Numbered from the stretch's first letter, positions 51,976 through 59,352 are shown. The stretch is DNA of 64,000 bases from Herbaspirillum sp. ASV7 (GCF_016429215.1 NZ_JAELUH010000002.1:124001-188000); one strand, 5' to 3'. The notes: generated by a model from the sequence alone, not told the origin. Numbers and translations: made by a program.

Positions 51976-52821
51976 ATGGACAAGCCTCAGGTTTTCATCG
52001 CATCGTCTGTAGAGGGACTTCCTGTCGCGGATGCGATCAATTCAAACCTCGATCACGACACTTACCCCACACTTTGGCGCGCTGGCACATTCCGCCTTGG
52101 ATCGAGCACCATCGATGATCTCGTAAAGAAATCTTCGGCGGTTGATTTTGCAGTATTTGTTTTCACGCCCGATGATCTGGCCCAAATTCGGGAGTCGGAA
52201 AAACATGTGGTCCGGGATAACGTGCTCTTTGAACTAGGGCTTTTCATCGGTGCGCTTGGCAAAGAACGGTGCTACATCGTCAGCCCCCGAGACACCGACA
52301 TGCACCTACCGTCAGACCTCCTTGGCGTCACACGCGCCACTTACGTCAGCGGTCGCCCAGATGGCGACATTGAATCTGCGTTGAATGCCGCATGCAAACA
52401 GATCAAAGATGAGATCAAACGGCACGGCCCCATCTCGCGCCTCACGTCTCAGCAAAATTCAGATATGACGCGACATATCGCCAACCCGGCCGAGTACGTA
52501 TTGCATGAAAGTGACCTAAGAGTTTTAGCTGAATGCGCCCGCAGTGAAGTGGCAAACCCGGAAGGAATCGCCTTCTACCAAATCAGCAATACACTGCGGA
52601 TTCCCGATAGCACCATAAGCGCAAGCGCACTCAAGCTTGTCAGGATGGGATATGTTGAGAAGACTATCCAGCAGGAAGGGAGTGATAGTTACTACGCATT
52701 CTCGATTACTGAGAGCGGTATTGACATCTTTCTTAAGAACGAGCATCTCTTAGCGCCGAAGAAAGCATCTCCATCCAAGGCCCCAAATTTCTCGACCATG
52801 GACGACGACATTCCGTTTTGA
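51976..52821 (+). CDS. TIR-like (PF10137-type) nucleotide-binding domain fused to a winged helix
   Basis: 281 aa from ATG 51976 (MDKPQVFIASS). Residues 5-155 match the TIR-like family of CBASS/Pycsar TIR effectors: IASSVEGLPVADAI, LWRAGTFRLGSSTIDDLV, DFAVFVFTPDD, RDNVLFELGLFIGALGKERCYIVSPRD and HLPSDLLGVTRATY; E86 in FELG is the putative catalytic glutamate of NADase TIRs. Residues ~180-255 form a winged helix (DLRVLAECAR, FYQISNTLRIPDSTISASALKLVRMGYVEKTIQ, YYAFSITESGIDIF). No cyclase, STING or cNMP-binding domain is adjacent. Candidate anti-phage or stress NAD-degrading protein or a TIR-regulated transcription factor. The immediate upstream region has direct-repeat operator-like sites. Confidence 0.8.
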   Translation: MDKPQVFIASSVEGLPVADAINSNLDHDTYPTLWRAGTFRLGSSTIDDLVKKSSAVDFAVFVFTPDDLAQIRESEKHVVRDNVLFELGLFIGALGKERCYIVSPRDTDMHLPSDLLGVTRATYVSGRPDGDIESALNAACKQIKDEIKRHGPISRLTSQQNSDMTRHIANPAEYVLHESDLRVLAECARSEVANPEGIAFYQISNTLRIPDSTISASALKLVRMGYVEKTIQQEGSDSYYAFSITESGIDIFLKNEHLLAPKKASPSKAPNFSTMDDDIPF

Positions 52822-53014
52822 GCCAAAATTTGATAAAGATTTTTACTCGCACTACTGCGTCGGCGCATTCGGTGGCGCTCCCCCATACCCCCATCACTCA
52901 AGCACCGCAAGGGACGGCCCGCACTTACGAGCTTGACTGAAATGCGGTCTCCCCGAGCGGGTCGGCACAGTTCAACCAGATTCGACGCTCCGCCTCGAAA
53001 GGAGGACATGCCCC

Positions 53015-53674
53015 ATGAGTTCCGCGCAGACGGTGTACAACGAGATCACCTTGGACGAACCCAGTGTTCGCACCGAGTTCATGTCTAGGTTCGAACCAGA
53101 CATTTTACGATTTGCGTCTTACATGGAGGTCGCACACAGCCTCCTCGCGAACTACCAGCAGGAAATTATGGAGCAGCAAAGCCTCCATCATCAGCTTCCC
53201 ACAGCGTTCGCACAGGCGGCCCTATACATGCACACACAGTCTATGCGACTGTATATGACCGGCCACATGATCCCGTCGGGAAACGCCTTCCGACAGACAC
53301 TAGAAGCCGTGGCAATGATGATGTTGTGCTCAGATAGGGCGCTTCCGTTCGCACGGGACTTTGAAGAAGGTCGCTACAGCACCAACAAAGCCATTACTCA
53401 TTTACAGAGAAACTGCCACAGGTGGGGCGTTAACAAAGCTGCGATACAGCAATTGGCCGCTTCTGAGCAGTTCTGCCACCACTTCAGTCATGTTTCCAAG
53501 GGTACGTTAGCAGTAATGATTCGCTTCGCGGATCAGCGCATCTTCGTCGGTGCAAACTTCGACGAGGGCAAGCTTGAAAGCTATCAGAACGATGTTGGCA
53601 ACAGAGTGAATTTCGCGCAGCTGTACCCAGATGTCTTTACTGTGGTTCGCAAGAATCTGGAACTCCCCTTGTAA
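53015..53674 (+). CDS. Helical protein of unknown function next to the TIR gene
   Basis: 219 aa, no recognised domain. Rich in predicted helices: FEPDILRFASYMEVAHSLLANYQQEIMEQQ, TAFAQAALYMHTQSMRLYMTGHMIPSGNAFRQTLEAVAMMMLC, NKAAIQQLAASEQFCHHFS. The pattern of a helix with NAFRQTLEAVAMMM resembles DUF5677-like helical bundle proteins but not strongly enough to assign. GGAGGA lies upstream of ATG. It is 193 bp after the TIR gene on the same strand and could be its partner or an independent cargo gene. Confidence 0.7.
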   Translation: MSSAQTVYNEITLDEPSVRTEFMSRFEPDILRFASYMEVAHSLLANYQQEIMEQQSLHHQLPTAFAQAALYMHTQSMRLYMTGHMIPSGNAFRQTLEAVAMMMLCSDRALPFARDFEEGRYSTNKAITHLQRNCHRWGVNKAAIQQLAASEQFCHHFSHVSKGTLAVMIRFADQRIFVGANFDEGKLESYQNDVGNRVNFAQLYPDVFTVVRKNLELPL

Positions 53675-53679
53675 GACAC

Positions 53680-53796
53680 TGGATCAATTAGGTATACCTG
53701 AGTGATCCAAGAGAATCTCTCCGCTGACATGGATCAATAGAGTTGACTGTTTTTGATCTATGCCGCAAAATTGATCCATCAACTTAAATGATCCAC
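53680..53796. promoter_or_regulatory. res-like array of six GGATCA half-sites upstream of the resolvase
   Basis: Half-sites TGGATCA (53680), TGATCCA (53703), TGGATCA (53730), TGATCTA (53754), TGATCCA (53772) and TGATCCA (53789). The first pair is inverted around AGGTATACCT, a perfect 10-bp palindrome, giving a 30-bp subsite I with a central crossover position. The second pair spans 31 bp and the third 25 bp. Three two-half-site units in ~117 bp directly before the gene is the classic res layout of Tn3-family resolvases. Confidence 0.75.
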
Positions 53797-53806
53797 GTGG
53801 ATTCTA

Positions 53807-54403
53807 ATGCGCAAACTCTACTACGGTCGCATCTCGACCACCGACGGGCAAACATCTGCGAGTCAATATGAAGACGCTAAGCAGCGCGGCATAGCAGAAA
53901 ATGACGTGTTCATTGATGAGGGAGTAAGCGGCTATCACGTACCACCCGAAGCCAGAGAAAAGTGGCGGATGGTCGAGCACGACCTCAGACATGGAGGCAT
54001 CTTAGTTGTGCGCTGGCTAGATCGCATAAGCCGCCGTTACGATGAACTGCATAAAACTATGCGTCGGCTCATGGACTTAGGTGTGCGTGTCGAATGTACC
54101 TTGAACGGGATGTCCTTTGACGGCAAAGCGGTTGACCCCATTGAGAAGGCCACCCGCGATGCGGTACTAGCCTTTATGGCGGCGCAGGGCGAAGCGGATT
54201 ATCGGAACCGAGCAGAGATGCAGAAAAGGGGCGTAGAACTTGCCAAAGCAGCGGGAAAGTACATTGGACGGCAACGTGCTAGTGACTACGATGCGATCAA
54301 AGCGTGGCGAGCAGAGCGCGGTGCGAGCATAAAAGAGACGGCGGAGCACTTCGGCATCGGTACTGCCACGGTGAAGCGGGCTTGTGCGGAACAGCCCGCA
54401 TAG
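53807..54403 (+). CDS. Serine recombinase / resolvase (TnpR-like)
   Basis: 198 aa. Catalytic domain: KLYYGRISTTDGQTSASQYEDA (nucleophile serine S10 in RIST), GVSGYHVPPEAREKWRMVEHDLRHGGILVVRWLDRISRRYDELHKTMRRL (arginines of the active site), FMAAQGEADYRNRAEMQKRGVELAKAAGKYIGRQ (E helix), and a C-terminal HTH (IKETAEHFGIGTATVKRACAE). Length fits a small resolvase/invertase rather than a large serine integrase. Preceded by a three-subsite res-like array. No transposase is visible, so its job may be dimer resolution or inversion in the mobile element. Confidence 0.9.
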   Translation: MRKLYYGRISTTDGQTSASQYEDAKQRGIAENDVFIDEGVSGYHVPPEAREKWRMVEHDLRHGGILVVRWLDRISRRYDELHKTMRRLMDLGVRVECTLNGMSFDGKAVDPIEKATRDAVLAFMAAQGEADYRNRAEMQKRGVELAKAAGKYIGRQRASDYDAIKAWRAERGASIKETAEHFGIGTATVKRACAEQPA

Positions 54404-54424
54404 AAGAGTCAGTCATCCCAAGAG

Positions 54425-54456
54425 GGCCAGTCAGGAGAGATCCGGCTGGCCTTTTT
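54425..54456 (+). terminator. Terminator after the resolvase gene
   Basis: GGCCAG (54425-54430) pairs with CTGGCC (54446-54451), 15-nt loop, followed by TTTTTCTTT. Confidence 0.75.
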
Positions 54457-54462
54457 CTTTGC

Positions 54463-54669
54463 CTTGGCGCAATTCGGTCAACTAAAGACACAGCCAGAGC
54501 ATCGTCCGAGTATCGCCGGGGCAATTCGGGCACCTAAGAGACGACACAGCAGTGCTCGGGTACCGCCTTGGCGCAATACGGTCGCCTATATGACACACAG
54601 TCCGGATCGTGTCGGCCCTGCTGATCCATCCCGGATTGGCGCAATCACTCAACCTATGGAGGAAACAGC
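54463..54669 (+). repeat. Four-unit imperfect ~52-bp repeat array upstream of a mini ORF
   Basis: Units anchored at GCAAT 54469, 54521, 54573 and 54641 (spacing 52, 52, 68). Shared pattern: TTGGCGCAAT, CGGTC or CGGGC, (A/C)CTA, then GACACAGC or variant about 25 bases after GCAAT. In the last unit the same position reads GGAAACAGC and is the ribosome site directly before ATG 54670. Non-coding; possible iterons, regulator operators or duplicated leaders. Confidence 0.7.
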
Positions 54670-54756
54670 ATGACCAAAGTACCAACCCAGCCTCGCCACG
54701 CTTGCCCGTTGGTGGCTGATGCCCGATTGAATGGTAAAGCCCGTGCCGGTCGATAG
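54670..54756 (+). CDS. 28-aa leader peptide coupled to the next gene
   Basis: MTKVPTQPRHACPLVADARL... ending KARAGR, stop at 54754. It has a very strong Shine-Dalgarno (GGAGGAAAC, 7 bp from ATG) whereas the following gene, starting at 54731 inside it, has none. This suggests translational coupling in which the mini ORF controls expression of the downstream protein. No homology recognised. Confidence 0.5.
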   Translation: MTKVPTQPRHACPLVADARLNGKARAGR

Positions 54757-55618
54757 CACAGTGCAGGCCCAGACGGTATCCCCGGAGCTGGCCGAAAGCA
54801 TCCGGGAAGCCGCGTACCGGCAGGAGATGCGGGATTGGGTGCAGAAAGGTAATCGGCTGTACGCGGAGGAAATCACCAAAGGCAAGATGACTCTACGTGA
54901 CGTGTCCGAATCACGCCGGGAGGCAGTCGCAGAGCTGCTGAAGACCATGCGCAAGAACCCTCGCACCCTGTTCATGCAGCAGCAGCGAGAGGCCAAGAGC
55001 ATGTCGATACAGCACGCCAAGGAGCGCGCCGCAGCGGGCATGGTCTCGTACCGCCCAGGGCAGGAAGTCTTTACAACAGTGCTGCGGACGCATCTGGACG
55101 GGTGCGAATCCGGGGAGTACCCAACTGCCAAGGCCACAGCAAAGGCGACGGTAGGCGAGGACGCTCCACGGCTTTTACGCAAGAGCCACTGCAAGAAGCA
55201 GCTACGCACTGGTCTTAAACAGAACGAAGGGCATCCAGCAATGAAACTGATTAACGGCATTGCCGACAGCTCAACCATCATCGCTATGGCATCGGGTAGC
55301 GTATCAAGTTGCCTCGGCGCACTGGCGAACAGTCACAAGCTGGCTAAGAAGCTGGAGCAACTGGCGGAGGGGCAGCGACGGCTTGAGCGGGAACTCGCAG
55401 AAGTACGGGAGCAATCGCGCCGCCGTGCCAAGGATCACAGTACGCGCATCGCCAGCCTTGAGGTTCGCCGGGACTTGGAGGATGCCGGGAAGAATTGGAA
55501 GGACGAAGTAGCCCGCTTAATGAAGGAGCAGCCGGGTATCAGCATGCGGGCGCTGGGCCGTGCTGTCGGTGTTTCCGATACCGCGATCCGCAAGCATCTG
55601 AAGGCCACCGGCCAGTAA
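54731..55618 (+). CDS. Coiled-coil protein with C-terminal HTH, unknown function
   Basis: 295 aa. N-terminal half charged helical (SPELAESIREAAYRQEMRDWVQKGNRLYAEEITKGKMTLRDVSESRREAVAELLKTM), central region with SSTIIAMASGSVSSCLGALANSH, then a coiled coil (LAKKLEQLAEGQRRLERELAEVREQSRRRAKDH, ~210-245) and a C-terminal helix-turn-helix (LMKEQPGISMRALGRAVGVSDTAIRKHLKATGQ). No known family recognised. DNA-binding regulatory or partition-like role possible. Starts inside the 28-aa leader ORF in another frame. Confidence 0.6.
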   Translation: MVKPVPVDSTVQAQTVSPELAESIREAAYRQEMRDWVQKGNRLYAEEITKGKMTLRDVSESRREAVAELLKTMRKNPRTLFMQQQREAKSMSIQHAKERAAAGMVSYRPGQEVFTTVLRTHLDGCESGEYPTAKATAKATVGEDAPRLLRKSHCKKQLRTGLKQNEGHPAMKLINGIADSSTIIAMASGSVSSCLGALANSHKLAKKLEQLAEGQRRLERELAEVREQSRRRAKDHSTRIASLEVRRDLEDAGKNWKDEVARLMKEQPGISMRALGRAVGVSDTAIRKHLKATGQ

Positions 55619-55773
55619 TCCGGGAGCAGGTGCGAACCTACCGCGAACCGACTGCGAACTGGTTCGCACCCCCAAAAGAGGCCAAAAGGTATAAGTCCTT
55701 CCAGGACTAAAGATAATTCCTCGGCGTACCCGAGTGTTCCACAGTACCCATTCAATCATCAATTAGGAATTCC

Positions 55774-55968
55774 ATGCAGAACCATCCACTTGAGCACAAC
55801 ACCGCAGAGCGTGCCTACTTCAACCAGACCACAGGCGATTACCGTAGTTGCCGCGCAGCGTACCGCCGTGCCGTAGAAGCTCTCACTGGCAGCTTGCCGA
55901 CTTGGGCGCAGCGTGCCAAGCGTGGCCGCAAGCCGAAGGCCCGGAGCATCCCTGAGACGGCCCAGTAA
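55774..55968 (+). CDS. Small basic protein, unknown
   Basis: 64 aa (MQNHPLEHNTAERAYFNQTTGDYRSCRAAYRRAVEAL... then a basic tail AKRGRKPKARSIPETAQ). AGGAATTCC precedes the ATG and the stop overlaps the next start (TAATGG), so it is a genuine coupled gene. Basic RGRKPK tail suggests nucleic acid contact. Unknown family. Confidence 0.6.
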   Translation: MQNHPLEHNTAERAYFNQTTGDYRSCRAAYRRAVEALTGSLPTWAQRAKRGRKPKARSIPETAQ

Positions 55969-56384
55969 TGGATCGCTCCATCAAACGCTTCTACGGCCCT
56001 GAATTCGATATCAAACCCGAGAAGGAGGAAGGGCGCAGCCTCGCCACCATGCCGGTAGAGCCGAAGCCTGAACCGCATCCCCTGCAAGTCCGGCTGGAGC
56101 AAGCACTCGGCGTCATGATCCGCGAAGCAGAGCCGGTCTGGGACGTTCTACAGGGGGCCGATCGGGCGTTGCTGGTGCAGCAGTACCAGTTACTCCGGGA
56201 CTGTCTGGCCCATATCAGCGGAGACCCTGACCCAGTTATCCCCAGCCCTTGGACAGACGAGGAGCTTTTTGAATCGGCGGGGCCGTACATCCAAGCCCCA
56301 AACGCCAAGGGCAAGCTCATAGACTCGAAGTTGGTTACAGGTGTTCGAGCATCCGAGCGAGCCGCACGCCGCAAGGCAGCATAG
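55968..56384 (+). CDS. Unknown island protein
   Basis: 138 aa, starts in the stop of the previous gene. Helical middle (QVRLEQALGVMIREAEPVWDVLQGADRALLVQQYQLLRDCLAHIS) and a basic C-terminus (ASERAARRKAA). No motif recognised. Translationally coupled, hence probably expressed with its upstream neighbour. Confidence 0.6.
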   Translation: MDRSIKRFYGPEFDIKPEKEEGRSLATMPVEPKPEPHPLQVRLEQALGVMIREAEPVWDVLQGADRALLVQQYQLLRDCLAHISGDPDPVIPSPWTDEELFESAGPYIQAPNAKGKLIDSKLVTGVRASERAARRKAA

Positions 56385-56569
56385 CCCGCCCCGCACCCTT
56401 CCCCGATTCCTCCCGTGGCCCCGTGACATGGCTCCGTAGGGCGCAGTAACGGCCTGTACGGCTTCTTCTCCCTGTTCCCTCTCCAATGATACCCAGCAGC
56501 GCCAGCGCGCTCTACGGCCCTCTCATGGCTTCCTACGGCCACTCCATTTCAACTCACAAAGGAATCAGC

Positions 56570-56605
56570 ATGAATTATCACAATGAGGCCCCGCCATGCC
56601 GGTGA
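56570..56605 (+). CDS. 11-aa mini leader ORF overlapping the zinc-ribbon gene
   Basis: ATG at 56570 (MNYHNEAPPCR, stop 56603-56605) with AAAGGA 7 bp upstream. The zinc-ribbon gene starts at 56596 within it, repeating the leader arrangement seen at 54670-54731. Possible translational-coupling leader; too short for homology. Confidence 0.35.
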   Translation: MNYHNEAPPCR

Positions 56606-57270
56606 AGGGCCAGCGCTACGGCAAGGCGAACGATACCCGGTTCACGATGCACCACATGCAGCCCCGGGCCGGGAAGCTCAGCCTGCGGCAATTGGCCGTG
56701 TGCCGACAGGATCAAGCCTTCGCTGCCTCGCTACGCAAGCGGGTATCCAATCCTTCCCGATGGGATGCCTTCATCAAGGGCGAGAACAGGTACAAGGGCA
56801 AGCCGTGCAAGCGCTGCGGCAGTAACCGGCGACGGGTTCGGGACTGCGCATGCTATGACTGTATGCTGGCGACGAACCGTAATGACTGGGCGCTGCTCCG
56901 GCGCGGGTTCTCTCCGCCTGCCCAGCAAACCCGGGACGGCTTCTTGGATAAGCTGGAGCGGAATCGTCGGGAGCGTGCCGGGGAGGTGGCGCAGTTCATC
57001 TCGGGGCTGTGGACGGCGCAGCAGTTCCCTACCGGGCGATTGGCGGTGTCCTGCCCAGCAGCGGTAATCCGGGGGCATGGACTCTACGGCGAGGAGCTGC
57101 CTGCGCTTCCGCCAAGCCGGTATCTCGCGGTGGCTCCGTTCGGCACCATGCCCCACGCGCTGGGCTACGTATGCTCCGACCTACAGCAAGAGCGCGGGGA
57201 GGTTGTCCTCGGCCTCGCCTCAAGAAATCCCGACCTAGTTGCGGTGCTGCGGTGGGCGTCTTGGATGTAG
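56596..57270 (+). CDS. Zinc-ribbon protein, unknown function
   Basis: 224 aa. A clear four-cysteine ribbon CKRCGSNRRRVRDCACYDC at residues ~73-91, with basic residues between the cysteine pairs, followed by NRNDWALLRRGFSPPAQQTRDGFLDKLERNRRERAG. The N-terminus is basic (GQRYGKANDTRF, RAGKLSLRQLAVCRQ). C-terminal ~100 residues have no recognised fold. Similar small zinc-ribbon proteins occur in phages and islands; nucleic-acid binding likely, role unknown. Confidence 0.6.
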   Translation: MPVKGQRYGKANDTRFTMHHMQPRAGKLSLRQLAVCRQDQAFAASLRKRVSNPSRWDAFIKGENRYKGKPCKRCGSNRRRVRDCACYDCMLATNRNDWALLRRGFSPPAQQTRDGFLDKLERNRRERAGEVAQFISGLWTAQQFPTGRLAVSCPAAVIRGHGLYGEELPALPPSRYLAVAPFGTMPHALGYVCSDLQQERGEVVLGLASRNPDLVAVLRWASWM

Positions 57271-57469
57271 AGGTCAACCCGCCCAACTCGGGAGTCAAAA
57301 ATCACTTGCAATTCTCACTTGCTTTCTCGTATTATTCGCTCCCCGACGAAAAAGAGTCGGGAGTTCGCTACGGCGAGCTAACCAATGCTGTCGTGCCCGC
57401 GTGTGATTTCACACCAAAACATAACGACGCAAACCGCTGACGAGCTCTAATCCTCGTTTGTCGGATTCC

Positions 57470-57526
57470 AAAGGGCCACTACTTATACATTCCTTCGCTG
57501 GAAGTCGTGTAAGCAGTGGCCCTTTT
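57470..57526 (+). terminator. Terminator with long loop
   Basis: AAAGGGCCACT (57470-57480) pairs with AGTGGCCCTTT (57515-57525), followed by TTGCGTTTT. The 34-nt loop is large. It separates the zinc-ribbon gene from the next leader. The preceding stretch 57271-57469 has no supported gene. Confidence 0.7.
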
Positions 57527-57553
57527 TGCGTTTTGGATTCGGCTCATTGGTTC

Positions 57554-57669
57554 GTTCTTTAACAATTTGATTGTCACTGGCAGCGTAGTGAACTGCCGGT
57601 GAGCCGTAGACAGACTCGGCAATTTTACTCACTGGAGTGTCTGCCCGGCAGGGCGTATCGCGCCTGTCG
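57554..57669 (+). promoter_or_regulatory. boxA-like antitermination leader with hairpins
   Basis: GTTCTTTAACAATTTGA (57554-57570) closely matches the boxA element of rRNA leaders (TGCTCTTTAACAATTTA in E. coli), bound by NusB/NusE. It is followed by TGCCG/CGGCA pairing and by a strong hairpin (57646-57655 with 57659-57669, one bulge). Lies between a terminator and a small gene that precedes the virion-like protein. Suggests a put/nut-like antitermination module. Confidence 0.6.
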
Positions 57670-57704
57670 GAAATAGCTAGATGTACAACTTAGAAAGGAA
57701 ATTT

Positions 57705-58037
57705 ATGCAAATCAGCAAGCCCCAATCAAAGTCTGCCTCGGCCAAACGTGAGCCGTACTACAGCGTAGACCTAGAAAGTGTCGAGAGTGTCGCCACCGAT
57801 CTTGGAGAGTCGATTCGGGCTTTTCTTCAAGAGTACGGGGATTTCTGCGACGTACAAAAAATTATTACGGGTGTGCTCAATGGAATCTGGGACATGTCGG
57901 AAGAACCAGGATTCAAGCCAGTAGTTGAGCGAGGCTTGTTACGCGGGACTATTGGTCTCCAGAGAATGGATGACGGGATTTGTTACCGCAACTTAACTAC
58001 TGCCGAAGTGGAAGAGTTAAATGGACCCGAGAACTAA
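57705..58037 (+). CDS. Small island protein, unknown
   Basis: 110 aa from ATG 57705 (MQISKPQSKS), chosen for AGGAAA upstream; ATG 57681 would add eight residues. Acidic helical protein (SVDLESVESVATDLGESIRAFLQEYGDFCDVQKIITGVLNGIWDMSEE). No family recognised. First gene after the boxA-like leader. Confidence 0.55.
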   Translation: MQISKPQSKSASAKREPYYSVDLESVESVATDLGESIRAFLQEYGDFCDVQKIITGVLNGIWDMSEEPGFKPVVERGLLRGTIGLQRMDDGICYRNLTTAEVEELNGPEN

Positions 58038-58168
58038 GCCTAGGCGTAAGCAAACATTGCTTTAGGAGGGAGCATAAGGACGACAAGAACAGCAGGCCCA
58101 GTCCTAACAGGGCGCAGGTTTGCATTGAACAGCACTTATCAAATATTGCAAAGGGAAAGGACGGCAAC

Positions 58169-58426
58169 ATGGCAAAGCAGGACTACAGCAGCCCCCCTCA
58201 GTACCATGAGGGCCGCGAGAAAGGCGCAACCGTAGCAAGGTCATGGCGAATCGCAAAGATGACATCGCTATGGAAGCGTGGTACCCGCACTGAATTCAGG
58301 AATAACGCCATCAAGAGCGCGTTGCGCTTCCGGGAAATCCCAGAGGACTCCGACGAAGGAAAGGCGTTTAGCCAGGGCTTCACGAAGGCATTCAACTCTG
58401 CCTTTACCGTCTCTTCGGGTCGCTAA
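58169..58426 (+). CDS. Small basic island protein, unknown
   Basis: 85 aa from ATG 58169 (MAKQDYSSPPQYHEGREKG), preferred over the longer frame because upstream residues look non-coding. Basic (SWRIAKMTSLWKRGTRTEFRNNAIKSALRFREIP). 12 bp before the virion-like gene. Unknown family. Confidence 0.5.
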   Translation: MAKQDYSSPPQYHEGREKGATVARSWRIAKMTSLWKRGTRTEFRNNAIKSALRFREIPEDSDEGKAFSQGFTKAFNSAFTVSSGR

Positions 58427-58437
58427 GGGCTACCGGC

Positions 58438-59352
58438 ATGGGATGGGCAGCATTAGCTAAGGCGGCAATGGACTGGACGGGCAGCTACTTGCAGGCCCGC
58501 ACCCAGCACAGCATCAGCTTGGCACAAGGCATCATGGACGATGCCAATACGTATTCGCAGAACCTCGTCAATAACGCCAATGCGGACGCGGCCAACCTGA
58601 CCCGGCAGGGCCAGAACCAAGTCGCAGCCGCCGAGGCATCCCTCGGGAACGCGCAGCGCAGCATCGGCAACCAGAACAAGCTGAATGCCGCAGGCTCCCA
58701 GCTCGACACCCAAGCCCAGAACTTCGCACGTCTGCAAGACCAGATGACGCGGGGCGGGCTGGAGGACAGCCTCCGGGCTTCCGAGCAACTGGGCGCGCTG
58801 CACGCGCAGCAGGCCGCATCCGGTACCGGTGGATCATCCGCCGCGATGATGCACGCTGCGCTGGCCCTGTCGGTTGCCCGGCAGAACACGGCCCGCGACA
58901 ACAACCAGCAGTACCAGACCTATGACATGCAGCAGCAGCGCATGGGCCTCATCCAGAACAGCATCAGTAGCTTGGACGAAGGGCAGACCTTCGCGCCAAT
59001 CGACTACAACGTGAACGTCGCCCCGCTGGTGCAATCTCCGCTCCGCATGGATCAGTTCGCGGGCAGTGCTGTATCGCAGGCTTGGGTGGGGATGCTGGGC
59101 AAGAACGCAGGTTCGCTCGCTCAGAGCATAGGCTCATGGTCAGGCGGTACCGACTGGAGCAAGGTACAGGCCAACGACAACAACGTGGTCAATTACAACG
59201 ATGGCTGGAGCAACTTCAGTACCCAGAACTTCAGCTCTACTCCCGGCCTCGGCTCGGGTACGTACGGCCTTGGAAGCGGCAGCTCTGGCAGTTCCGGTAG
59301 CTTCTTCTCATCTGAGTCGCACTCAGGGAGCGGCGGGTACCAATTGTATTAA
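58438..59352 (+). CDS. Podovirus internal virion (T7 gp14-like) protein
   Basis: 304 aa. Composition and layout of podoviral internal core proteins: short hydrophobic N-terminus (MGWAALAKAAMDWTGSYLQA), then Ala/Gln/Asn-rich helices with repeated NA/QA (DANTYSQNLVNNANADAANLTRQGQNQVAAAEASLGNAQRSIGNQNKL, RASEQLGALHAQQAASGTGGSSAAMMHAALALSVARQNTARDNNQQYQTYDMQQQ), and a Gly/Ser-rich tail. The closest analogy by eye is T7 gp14, which helps eject DNA; similarity is compositional. No tail, portal or capsid gene accompanies it here. Confidence 0.55.
   Translation: MGWAALAKAAMDWTGSYLQARTQHSISLAQGIMDDANTYSQNLVNNANADAANLTRQGQNQVAAAEASLGNAQRSIGNQNKLNAAGSQLDTQAQNFARLQDQMTRGGLEDSLRASEQLGALHAQQAASGTGGSSAAMMHAALALSVARQNTARDNNQQYQTYDMQQQRMGLIQNSISSLDEGQTFAPIDYNVNVAPLVQSPLRMDQFAGSAVSQAWVGMLGKNAGSLAQSIGSWSGGTDWSKVQANDNNVVNYNDGWSNFSTQNFSSTPGLGSGTYGLGSGSSGSSGSFFSSESHSGSGGYQLY

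Noticed and set aside
57009-57440. 143-codon ORF overlapping the zinc-ribbon gene end
   Set aside because: Out of frame with the zinc-ribbon gene, no ribosome site and its tail runs through the intergenic region; treated as non-coding.
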